Source of the DNA: an uncultured Bifidobacterium sp.
GTDB taxonomy: Bacteria > Actinomycetota > Actinomycetes > Actinomycetales > Bifidobacteriaceae
Reading direction: 5' to 3'
Length of the DNA: 5,097 nt
Assembly (NCBI RefSeq): GCF_949292005.1
Contig: NZ_CASEXV010000067.1
Coordinates: 1-5,097 of the forward strand
Shown: positions 1-5,057 of the stretch, in pieces
Layout: each line of letters begins with the position of its first letter
Position numbering within the stretch: position 1 is the stretch's first letter
Position numbers and translations under genes: made by a program
The notes under the pieces: model-generated
The model's input: the letters and a program-made list of their open reading frames with translations, nothing else
What the model was told of the DNA's origin: nothing
Databases searched by the model: none

Positions 1-47
1 TCGTCGCCAGAATGGATGACAGGACCGGAACCGTGGAGTTCGCATGA
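1..47 (+). CDS. 3' end of an unidentified upstream gene (partial)
   Basis: Reading from base 3, an open frame runs to a TGA at 45-47 and would encode a tail ending in RMDDRTGTVEFA. The stop overlaps the ATG of the LysR gene (44-46) in an ATGA arrangement, a common junction for translationally coupled genes in an operon. Only about 14 codons are visible, so the product cannot be identified. The other two forward frames give less convincing tails: one stops at 17-19, and the other runs on out of frame through the LysR gene. The call rests on the ATGA junction and could be chance. Confidence 0.4.
   Translation, partial: VARMDDRTGTVEFA
35..38 (+). promoter_or_regulatory. Ribosome binding site of the LysR gene
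   Basis: GGAG lies 5 nt before the ATG at 44. It favours this start over the in-frame ATG at 155, which has no purine-rich sequence in front of it, although the family's conserved N-terminus begins only at 155. Confidence 0.45.
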
Positions 48-979
48 CGGCCGGACCCGCCCATTCCATGGGCGACGCATGCGATTCGGAGTATGCGCAC
101 ACCTCGTCCGCGGCCCCGTTTTCGGCGACGGGGTCCCGACCTTCCGCCGCATCCATGTTCCCCTTGCTTGACACCTTCATCGCCGTATATGAGATGGGAC
201 AGTTCACCATCGCCGCGGACAGGCTGCACGTCTCACAGTCGACGGTCTCCGCACGCATCGGGGTCCTCGAACGATCCGTGGGATCTGCATTGTTCGAGCG
301 GCATGCGAAAAGCGATGTGACGCCCACTACCGCCGGCAGGATCCTGTATGGCACCGCATTGGCGATCGGTGAGCGCTGGCGAGAGGGACATTCGCGGATC
401 GCAAGCGCCGCGACGAACCGCGAGCCTTTTCTCGTGTCCTGCTCCCACACGACCAGCGAGGTCCTGATCGGCGGAATCGTCACGGAGTTGAGCGACAGGC
501 TTGACGCCGTCGAACCGACCATCGCGGTGTCCAACTCCGAGGACATCCTCGATGCGGTCTGCGTGAACAACGTCCAGCTGGGAATCGTGGAGAAGGCCGT
601 CAGTGGCAAGGCCGTCACGCGCAGAGCCATCGCGAGCGACAGACTGGTCCTCGCGGGATCGCCGGACGGCGTGTGGCTCCTGCGTGAACCGGGGTCAGGA
701 GTCAGATATTACACGAGCCTTTTCCTGTCAGTCTCCCATGTGGTTCCCGACAGGCAGATCGTTCTGCGCAGCAATTCCGCTATTGTCAGCTGTCTCGCCG
801 CCGGAATCGGGCAATCCGTCATCTCATCGAGGCTTGTTCCGGAGGGAATCCCGTCGCGGGACCTCGGACCGGATTTCGTTCGATCGTTCTATGCCATCAC
901 CCCGGTATCGGGTCTGTCATCCCGCCAGCGAGAGGTATGCGACGCCATCATCGATCGTCTGCGGACCGGCAAAGATTGA
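44..979 (+). CDS. LysR-type transcriptional regulator, likely regulator of the adjacent YeiH-family exporter
   Basis: This is a cytoplasmic DNA-binding regulator of 311 aa. Residues 38-97 form the LysR winged helix-turn-helix, with the recognition segment SQSTVSARIGVLE followed by the LFERH and TPTTAGRIL motifs. Residues from about 128 to 305 are the periplasmic-binding-protein-like effector domain, including WLLREPGSGVR and the C-terminal AAGIGQSVIS motif. Most LysR proteins start almost directly at the helix-turn-helix. Here the first 37 residues are an Ala/Ser/Gly-rich, probably disordered extension. The ATG at 44 has GGAG and an ATGA overlap with an upstream frame, and the extension has GC-rich third positions, so it may be real. 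Translation from the ATG at 155 (274 aa) remains possible. The next gene encodes a YeiH-type exporter. Since yeiE (LysR) neighbours yeiH in enterobacteria, a YeiE-like role is likely. The effector is unknown; sulfite or a related sulfur compound is an inference from that family. Confidence 0.9.
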   Translation: MTAGPAHSMGDACDSEYAHTSSAAPFSATGSRPSAASMFPLLDTFIAVYEMGQFTIAADRLHVSQSTVSARIGVLERSVGSALFERHAKSDVTPTTAGRILYGTALAIGERWREGHSRIASAATNREPFLVSCSHTTSEVLIGGIVTELSDRLDAVEPTIAVSNSEDILDAVCVNNVQLGIVEKAVSGKAVTRRAIASDRLVLAGSPDGVWLLREPGSGVRYYTSLFLSVSHVVPDRQIVLRSNSAIVSCLAAGIGQSVISSRLVPEGIPSRDLGPDFVRSFYAITPVSGLSSRQREVCDAIIDRLRTGKD

Positions 980-1046
980 TGCGGTCGACGCAGCCGGCGA
1001 TGCCATCACATTGGATATTTCGATTAAAACCATAAGTAATAACGAT

Positions 1047-1076
1047 TTGACCGATACGAAACATCGGTAGTTCAAT
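1047..1076 (+). promoter_or_regulatory. Candidate promoter for the YeiH-family gene
   Basis: A TTGACC -35 box (1047-1052) and a TTCAAT -10-like hexamer (1071-1076, four of six matches to TATAAT) are separated by 18 nt within a local AT-rich island. Transcription would start near 1083-1084, at or next to the GTG start codon of the following gene, which has no Shine-Dalgarno. That would give a leaderless mRNA. The -10 is weak, so this is a proposal. Confidence 0.35.
1051..1067 (+). promoter_or_regulatory. Dyad CCGAT-N7-ATCGG, candidate operator
   Basis: A perfect 5-bp inverted repeat with a 7-nt centre lies almost exactly between the proposed -35 and -10 boxes of the YeiH-family gene. Its position suits a regulator binding site, and the encoded LysR protein is the obvious candidate. 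It does not fit the textbook T-N11-A LysR motif. Two further CGATT copies (1021-1025 and 1043-1047) lie 22 bp apart upstream, which may be part of an extended site. Confidence 0.35.
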
Positions 1077-1083
1077 CATCCAC

Positions 1084-2148
1084 GTGAAAACATCATTGTC
1101 AGCATGGATACGCCGGATCACGACCATCGACATGGGAGTCATGGTCCTTGTCACACTGATGGCATCGATCGCCGGCTCCGCATTGAAGAATTTGCCTGTG
1201 CTCAGCATGTTCGGGGCGCTGATCATCGCCCTTCTTCTGGGAATGGCCGCGCAGTTCCCGATACGCCGATGGTATGAGCGCGGGAATCCCGCCCGCATGG
1301 CAGGGGTGCGGGATGCGGCCGGACTTATATCGAACAAACTCCTGAGGCTGGGGATCATTCTTCTGGGATTCAAGCTCAATCTTCAGGTCCTGTTCACCAA
1401 AGGCCTTGCCTGCCTCCCCATCGCGGCCGTGGTGGTGACGTTCACAATCGTCGTGACGTATGCGATAGCCCGGGCGTTCCACGTCGACCCCATGCTCGCC
1501 ATGCTGGTGGCAGGCGGAACGGGAATCTGCGGCGCAGCCGCGGTGATGGGCCTGTCCAGCGCAATCACCGTGGATGTCAGCCGCGAGGAGGAGAAGCAGG
1601 AGGACATCATGATGGCAGTGGCTGCGGTCGCCATCATGGGAACGATCTTCGCTTTGGTCGAGATCGTCGTCGGCCCACTCACTGGTTTGAGTGCCGTGCA
1701 GCTCGGTGTCGTCGCCGGAGCGTCCCTGCACGAGATCGCGCACACCGTGGCAGCGGGAGCCGCGTTCGGCAGCGTTGAGATGGCCACCATCATGAAGCTT
1801 TCACGCGTTCTTATGCTGGTGGTGGCGTCAATCGTGATCGCCCTGTGGTGGGACCGAACCCAAGAGACTCCCGACACCGAGGGGCGACGTCATATCATGT
1901 TCCCGTGGTTCATGCTGGGGTTCGTCGGGGCGTCGATGATCGGATCATTCGTCCCGGGAGTCTCCGCGATCGCCCCCACTCTTGTCGACGTCGCCTATGT
2001 CGTTCTCGGCATGGCCATGGCCGCGCTGGGAATCACCGTCAACTTCCGGGCCATCGCCGACCGGGGTCGTGCGGCCTTCCTGTCCAGCTTCATCGCCTCG
2101 GTTCTGCTTCTGGGGTTGTGCGTCGCGATCGCGGCAATCGTCTTTTGA
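1084..2148 (+). CDS. yeiH: YeiH-family putative sulfate exporter family transporter (PF03601)
   Basis: This is a polytopic inner-membrane protein of 354 aa, the usual family length, with roughly ten hydrophobic segments starting near residue 17. Family signatures visible in order are LLRLGIILLGFKLNL (86-100), the glycine-rich GTGICGAAAVMGLSSAI (145-161), GASLHEIAHTVAAGAAFG (212-229, the conserved H-E near the second half-site), KLSRVLML (238-245), PWFMLGF (274-280) and MAALGITVNF (312-321). An acidic loop, REEEKQED (167-174), separates the central helices. The family is annotated as a putative sulfate/sulfur oxyanion exporter (YeiH, TauZ-related). The substrate has not been established for most members and is not shown by the sequence. 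The start is GTG without a Shine-Dalgarno; an internal ATG at 1132 would remove only the 16-residue leader and also lacks a good site. The gene follows the LysR gene by 104 nt on the same strand, so it is probably under that regulator's control. Confidence 0.88.
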   Translation: MKTSLSAWIRRITTIDMGVMVLVTLMASIAGSALKNLPVLSMFGALIIALLLGMAAQFPIRRWYERGNPARMAGVRDAAGLISNKLLRLGIILLGFKLNLQVLFTKGLACLPIAAVVVTFTIVVTYAIARAFHVDPMLAMLVAGGTGICGAAAVMGLSSAITVDVSREEEKQEDIMMAVAAVAIMGTIFALVEIVVGPLTGLSAVQLGVVAGASLHEIAHTVAAGAAFGSVEMATIMKLSRVLMLVVASIVIALWWDRTQETPDTEGRRHIMFPWFMLGFVGASMIGSFVPGVSAIAPTLVDVAYVVLGMAMAALGITVNFRAIADRGRAAFLSSFIASVLLLGLCVAIAAIVF

Positions 2149-2177
2149 GACCTCCGGCATCATCGCACTGCGCATAT

Positions 2178-2220
2178 CCGCGCCGCGTGGCAGAATACCG
2201 CACATCGTCATAAGGCGCGG
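2178..2220 (+). other. Intergenic inverted repeat downstream of the YeiH-family gene
   Basis: CCGCGCC (2178-2184) and GGCGCGG (2214-2220) form a perfect 7-bp G/C stem. In the 29-nt interior, GTGG (2187-2190) can pair with CC(g)CAC (2198-2203) as an inner stem. No T-run follows, so it is not a standard intrinsic terminator. It may be a transcript 3' end stabiliser, part of the next gene's leader, or chance in GC-rich DNA. The rest of the 159-nt gap (2149-2307) shows no convincing promoter. Confidence 0.3.
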
Positions 2221-2297
2221 CCGACGAGGAAGCGGCTGGAGCGCGGTGGTGGCGACGCGAGGGAAGTCGGCATAGAACCGGCATATGAGAAGACGAC

Positions 2298-2304
2298 GAG
2301 GGAG
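2298..2304 (+). promoter_or_regulatory. Ribosome binding site of the PF06541-like gene
   Basis: GAGGGAG precedes the ATG at 2308. Its last base is 3 nt from the start, so the functional pairing is probably GAGGG with a 5-nt gap. It supports the start chosen for the gene. Confidence 0.6.
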
Positions 2305-2307
2305 ACA

Positions 2308-3081
2308 ATGATCGCGTTCATCGAGCAGATATTCCTATGGTGGCTCTTCTATGGATTCATCGGATGGGTGTGGGAGACATGTCTCGGCATCGTCACCAGA
2401 GGTAGGTTCGTCGAGCGCGGCGTCTTCATCGGCCCGTTATGTCCGATCTACGGATTCGGGGCGATCATCGTGATTGTCACGCTGCGTGACGTGGAGAATC
2501 CCCTGGCTTCGTTCCTCAGTTCGGGCATGCTGGCCTGTCTGTTGGAATATGTCACCTCGGCCGCCGTGGAGAGGGCGTTTCATGTGCGGCTGTGGGACTA
2601 CACGAACAAACCCTTCAACGTCAACGGCCGCATATACCTCAACGGCTTCCTCGCGTTTGGCCTGGGAGCCAGTGCGGTCAAGCTTCTCGTCCAACCCGCC
2701 GTCGCCGGGTTCACCGGATCGTGGGCCCCTCAGGCACTGCATGTCGTCACAATCACGGCCGCAGGGATTCTCATCGCCGACGCAGCCGTGACCATCGCCG
2801 GATTGACGAGCTTTGACAGTCACCTCGCCCAGATCAGCGAGAACATCGCACAGGCGAAAAGCACCCGCATCGCCGCCATCGATGAGCGTCTGGAGAAGAG
2901 CGGCCACGGACCGGACAACGTCATAGAGGTCTCGGAAAGAATCGCCAAAACCATGACATGGCAGCAACGACGCCTGATCAGAGCCTTCCCCGCCATGACA
3001 TCAACGCGGCACGGCCACACTCTTGCCGGTGTCCGCGATACGCTGGCGAAAAAGGCGAAGCGTCGGACCAAGGAGCGTTAG
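2308..3081 (+). CDS. PF06541-family membrane protein (annotated as putative ABC transporter permease)
   Basis: This is a 257-aa integral membrane protein. The N-terminal half matches the PF06541 family well: a first helix with LFYGFIGWVWE (13-23), then RGRFVERGVFIGPLCPIYGFG (31-51) with the hallmark GP-CPIYG-G, then LEYVTSAAVERAFHVRLWDY (79-98) with the E-Y-E-W-D-Y pattern, and NVNGRIYL (104-111). Further hydrophobic segments span about 53-60, 67-82, 112-130 and 143-166. The last 90 residues are polar, predicted helical and cytoplasmic, ending in the strongly basic KKAKRRTKER; they include QQRRLIRAFPAM (219-230). The family name is misleading: no ATPase partner is encoded nearby and no transport function has been proven to my knowledge. 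The gene follows the YeiH-family gene by 159 nt on the same strand. It may be cotranscribed or independent, and a shared function is not evident. Confidence 0.82.
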   Translation: MIAFIEQIFLWWLFYGFIGWVWETCLGIVTRGRFVERGVFIGPLCPIYGFGAIIVIVTLRDVENPLASFLSSGMLACLLEYVTSAAVERAFHVRLWDYTNKPFNVNGRIYLNGFLAFGLGASAVKLLVQPAVAGFTGSWAPQALHVVTITAAGILIADAAVTIAGLTSFDSHLAQISENIAQAKSTRIAAIDERLEKSGHGPDNVIEVSERIAKTMTWQQRRLIRAFPAMTSTRHGHTLAGVRDTLAKKAKRRTKER

Positions 3082-3097
3082 AGACGTTCGACGCTCC
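3072..3097 (+). other. Hairpin overlapping the stop codon of the PF06541-like gene
   Basis: GGAGCGT (3072-3078) and ACGCTCC (3091-3097) form a 7-bp stem with a 12-nt loop that contains most of the stop codon. C-rich sequence follows instead of a T-run, so it is at best a weak or factor-assisted terminator element. Confidence 0.3.
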
Positions 3098-3166
3098 CGC
3101 CCCGCGCCCAGACGTCACGCCATGGATGCTACTCCCACTCAACTGAGGCGCTTGACCAGCTGGTTC

Positions 3167-3225
3167 GACGTGATTCCATCTCGTGTTGCCTTGTCCGCCT
3201 CGTGCTGCTCGAGACGAATCACGTC
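3167..3225. repeat. Long-range inverted repeat in the convergent intergenic region
   Basis: GACGTGATTC (3167-3176) and GAATCACGTC (3216-3225) are perfect 10-bp complements. Just inside, TCTCG (3179-3183) pairs with CGAGA (3210-3214) across a small 2:1 internal loop, giving 15 pairs. The loop also holds an imperfect direct repeat, ctcgtgttgcc (3180-3190) and ctcgtgctgct (3199-3209). The right arm shares 3222-3225 with the palindrome at 3222-3248, so the two stems cannot both form fully in one transcript. Confidence 0.6.
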
Positions 3226-3248
3226 CGAATCAGCCGCTGATTCGGACG
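3222..3248. repeat. 27-bp perfect palindrome between convergent genes
   Basis: Two 13-bp perfectly complementary arms flank a single central base at 3235. The left arm is CGTCCGAATCAGC; the right arm is its exact reverse complement. As RNA it gives a 12-bp stem with a 3-nt loop on either strand. It sits between the rightward PF06541-like gene and the leftward abiE operon, where a bidirectional terminator would be expected. On the + strand purines (GAGAAGAG) follow, and on the - strand a mixed TGATTCGTC, so there is no U-tract. Other readings are a REP-like element, a protein binding site, or a scar of a mobile element. Confidence 0.65.
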
Positions 3249-3297
3249 GAGAAGAGTAATTGCATCTTTGCTGGGCAAACATGCTTCACGGACTTGG

Positions 3298-3325
3298 CTA
3301 TTCCCCGTTTCCCACATGGGGATAG
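3298..3325 (-). terminator. Hairpin downstream of abiEii, possible weak terminator
   Basis: CTAT(t)CCCC (3298-3306) pairs with GGGGATAG (3318-3325) in an 8-bp stem with one bulged base and an 11-nt loop. It lies 44-71 nt beyond the abiEii stop. No U-run follows on the minus strand, so its role as terminator is uncertain. Confidence 0.25.
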
Positions 3326-3368
3326 TTGCAGGTGGCTTGGAAATAGATAATCTCCCGCGAATCAAGAC

Positions 3369-4292
3369 TCATGCCTGCATCTTTCTCAGGTTCTGCAGTT
3401 TCCATAGCGCTTCGGGGCTTTTCGATGCAGCTTCCGCAATAGCCTCGTCGGAAAAGACGAGTTCGGGACGAAAATCGCCGGTCGCGAAGAGATGCAGATA
3501 CTCGGCTTCGGCATCCGTGCGTGGAAGGACGTAGCGCGTGATGAATTCCTCCGCATTTGACATGAGGCCCTGCAAGGTCGGATGCTCGTCAGCATCTCTG
3601 AGCATGGGAAGGAGCTGATCGTCAAGCTCCCGCTGCCTGTCCGCAAATCTCTCGGATCTTTCTTCGAACGGGAGCGGGAACCTGGCTGAAAGCGATGCAT
3701 AGAGGAGCATCGACTGATGTGCGAGCTCATCATCATCTGCATTGTCGAAGTGCCTGTCGAGGTTGGATATATCGTACAGATCGCGGACTTTTACACGATC
3801 GAAGAACGCCTTGACCTTGCCTCCGGCGAGCTCGATATCGTCGAACATCAAAATCTCTGCGTCAGGCCTCATCGCGCATGAGCGCAGGGTCGGGACGATG
3901 AGCGGCGAGCGGTTCATGTAGATGCAGTCGATCTTCACATGATCGGCACCCCAGTCCCCACGATAACGTAGCAGGTAGGTTCTGCCGGCATGCTCGCCAT
4001 CGGCAGACGAGACATCGTAGCCGAGAGCGCGTCCCACTTCTTCTATCCCGCCCTCGATGGCGGGTCTTTCCGCAAGCATGCGTTGGCGGTCAGGCGATCC
4101 GATATAGGATACGTCTATGTCAACCGAAAGCCTTGGCATGTCGAGCATGAACAGGTTGATGGCGGTGCCCCCGTGCATGGCGAGCTTGCCGTGCAGAGCG
4201 GGGTGGCGGTCCATCTCCTCGAGCAGATCGAGCAGCCTCTCGACCTTGTCCACGGTTCTGGGCTGGAACCCGTCCATGTCTACGAGAGCCAT
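3369..4292 (-). CDS. abiEii: AbiEii-type nucleotidyltransferase toxin (type IV toxin-antitoxin)
   Basis: This is a 307-aa cytoplasmic protein of the AbiEii/nucleotidyltransferase family. All four family motifs are visible: motif I HGGTAINLFMLDMPRLSVDID (40-60) with GGTA and the metal-binding D58-x-D60; motif II VKID (119-122) with D122; motif III FDDIELAGGKVKAFFDR (150-166) with the conserved lysines K159/K161; and motif IV VRDLYDI (169-175). The active site therefore appears intact. The family transfers nucleotides to an acceptor. AbiEii binds GTP, and the related mycobacterial MenT toxins modify tRNA 3' ends; the target here is unknown. The frame is open back to an ATG at 4439, but the ATG at 4292 is chosen because a perfect AAGGAGG lies 7 nt upstream and the homologous region starts there. 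It overlaps the end of abiEi by 13 nt, which suggests coupled translation. Expected effect: growth arrest after phage infection or loss of the antitoxin. Confidence 0.92.
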   Translation of the reverse strand: MALVDMDGFQPRTVDKVERLLDLLEEMDRHPALHGKLAMHGGTAINLFMLDMPRLSVDIDVSYIGSPDRQRMLAERPAIEGGIEEVGRALGYDVSSADGEHAGRTYLLRYRGDWGADHVKIDCIYMNRSPLIVPTLRSCAMRPDAEILMFDDIELAGGKVKAFFDRVKVRDLYDISNLDRHFDNADDDELAHQSMLLYASLSARFPLPFEERSERFADRQRELDDQLLPMLRDADEHPTLQGLMSNAEEFITRYVLPRTDAEAEYLHLFATGDFRPELVFSDEAIAEAASKSPEALWKLQNLRKMQA

Positions 4293-5038
4293 GATCGGAC
4301 CTCCTTGTCCTCCTCGGGCAATCTCATATTCCATTCCTTCGACCACCCTCTGGCAGCATCGGAGCTTTTGTCGAGCTTCGATACGACCCCTTCGCAGGCA
4401 GCACGCAGCATATCGAGCGTGCCATCCTGCACCTTCCACTGCTCGGCCTTTTCCTCGAGCAGCCAGCCGACACGGGCAGCCATCGAGGCACTTTCCGCTA
4501 TGGCCAGTTCCGCGACGCGCACGGTGTCAAGGTAGGGCATCGCCGAAAGTGAGCGAACGACCTCCTCGATGCCACCCGACCACTCTGGGTGCTTCAGGCA
4601 GTCGACGAAGGTCTGCTCGCGGCTTGTGGCGAGCACGCTCCCGAATGCCTTGCCCCTGATCTTCTGGGTCGCCAGCCCGATTTTCGCGGCGTGGGGAATA
4701 TACCTGACATCATGGAAGGTGAACGGGGTCTTTGCGGCATCCGTCCTGAAGTGGCATTCGAACCCGACGTTGTGGGCCACGCCATGCGCCTCCAGGGCGG
4801 AATGGTACGAGAGCACGGCATCTGCATCGAGAACGATTACGACCTCATAAGGGTCAACGCCGGTGCCTTCGAACCTTCCGGCGTTCGAAACGTACAGCCC
4901 CCTGCGGACCCTCTCGATCGCGTTCGACGCAAGCGCTAGTTTGAGCTGCTGCTTCGCCGCCATCTCGGAATCAGCGTTCTTGAACAGGCTCCCCGTCAGG
5001 AACACGTGATGCGTCGATATGTACTCGCTGAACTTCAT
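4280..5038 (-). CDS. abiEi: AbiEi-type antitoxin and transcriptional autorepressor
   Basis: This 252-aa protein is the antitoxin partner of AbiEii. Residues 1 to about 55 form the N-terminal winged-helix domain (TGSLFKNADSEMAAKQQ, then IERVRRGLYV as the basic wing). Next comes the family core DPYEVVIVLDADAVLSYHSALEAHG (62-86). The C-terminal domain carries ATSREQTFVDCLKHPEWSGGIEEVVRSL (137-164) and AARVGWLLEEKAEQW (187-201), both typical of the COG5340/AbiEi group. In characterised AbiE systems the C-terminal domain is needed to neutralise the toxin, without a stable complex (type IV), while the N-terminal domain represses the operon. Two inverted repeats upstream fit that autorepression. The ATG at 5038 has no Shine-Dalgarno. 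A TATACT -10 box ends 8 nt before it, which would give a near-leaderless mRNA. The gene is first in the operon and complete; the stop (TAG, 4280-4282) lies inside the start region of abiEii. Confidence 0.9.
   Translation of the reverse strand: MKFSEYISTHHVFLTGSLFKNADSEMAAKQQLKLALASNAIERVRRGLYVSNAGRFEGTGVDPYEVVIVLDADAVLSYHSALEAHGVAHNVGFECHFRTDAAKTPFTFHDVRYIPHAAKIGLATQKIRGKAFGSVLATSREQTFVDCLKHPEWSGGIEEVVRSLSAMPYLDTVRVAELAIAESASMAARVGWLLEEKAEQWKVQDGTLDMLRAACEGVVSKLDKSSDAARGWSKEWNMRLPEEDKEVRSWLS
4300..4306 (-). promoter_or_regulatory. Strong Shine-Dalgarno of abiEii inside abiEi
   Basis: AAGGAGG on the minus strand sits 7 nt before the ATG at 4292, within the last codons of abiEi. It decides the toxin start and means ribosomes translating abiEi pass over the toxin's initiation site. 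Confidence 0.85.
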
Positions 5039-5051
5039 ACTTACGAAGTAT
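5037..5051. promoter_or_regulatory. abiE operator candidate, proximal inverted repeat
   Basis: ATACTT (5037-5042) and AAGTAT (5046-5051) form a perfect 6-bp dyad with a 3-nt centre. It covers both the abiEi ATG (5036-5038) and most of the proposed -10 box (5047-5052), so a bound protein would block initiation. Paired inverted repeats bound by AbiEi are known from characterised AbiE operons; equivalence here is inferred from position. Confidence 0.55.
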
Positions 5052-5052
5052 A
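5047..5052 (-). promoter_or_regulatory. Candidate -10 box of the abiE promoter
   Basis: TATACT on the minus strand matches five of six bases of TATAAT. Transcription would begin around 5040, almost at the abiEi ATG. No good -35 hexamer is seen 16-18 nt upstream. An alternative -10, TATAAG (minus strand, 5096-5091), lies at the window edge and would place its -35 outside. Confidence 0.4.
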
Positions 5053-5057
5053 GCGTT

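Larger units (their letters stand above)
3139..3282 (-). pseudogene. Possible gene remnant: 47-codon ORF downstream of the abiE operon
   Basis: On the minus strand, an ATG at 3282-3280 opens a 47-codon frame ending at TGA 3141-3139. I do not recognise the product. The last 27 codons look protein-like: a charged, probably helical segment (LEQHEADKATRDG) leads into TSNQLVKRLS, with mostly G/C third positions. The first 20 codons look less coding-like and cover a perfect palindrome. There is no clear Shine-Dalgarno, and an in-frame stop (TGA) lies two codons before the ATG. The simplest reading is the 3' remnant of a truncated gene with unrelated sequence joined at the palindrome. A genuine small protein, or pure chance, is also possible. 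It lies 86 nt downstream of abiEii on the same strand. Confidence 0.22.

Noticed and set aside
603..1070. 155-codon + strand frame overlapping the LysR gene
   Set aside because: It lies mostly inside the LysR effector domain in another frame and is rich in Ser/Arg/Pro, typical of a shadow frame in GC-rich DNA.
2145..2178. TTGAGA plus CATATC as a promoter for the PF06541-like gene
   Set aside because: The spacing is about 22 nt, too long for a normal sigma-70 type promoter, and no better pair was found in the gap.
3127..3138. Minus-strand EWE-stop resembling the C-terminus of GMP synthase
   Set aside because: Only three residues match. The preceding residues do not resemble the GuaA C-terminal region, so it is chance.
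3161..3180. GGTTCGA resembling a tRNA T-loop
   Set aside because: No flanking T-stem complement, acceptor stem or anticodon arm could be built around it.
3023..3259. 78-codon + strand frame running out of the PF06541-like gene into the intergenic palindrome
   Set aside because: It is Arg/Ser-rich, starts inside another gene in a different frame, and has no homology that I recognise.
4293..4439. N-terminal extension of abiEii to the ATG at 4439
   Set aside because: It overlaps abiEi deeply, reads as a Cys/Arg-rich shadow, and the strong AAGGAGG places the start at 4292.
3990..4939. Several + strand open frames of 90-180 codons opposite the abiE genes
   Set aside because: They are antisense shadows of two well-supported genes, show no recognisable domains and have no convincing ribosome binding sites.
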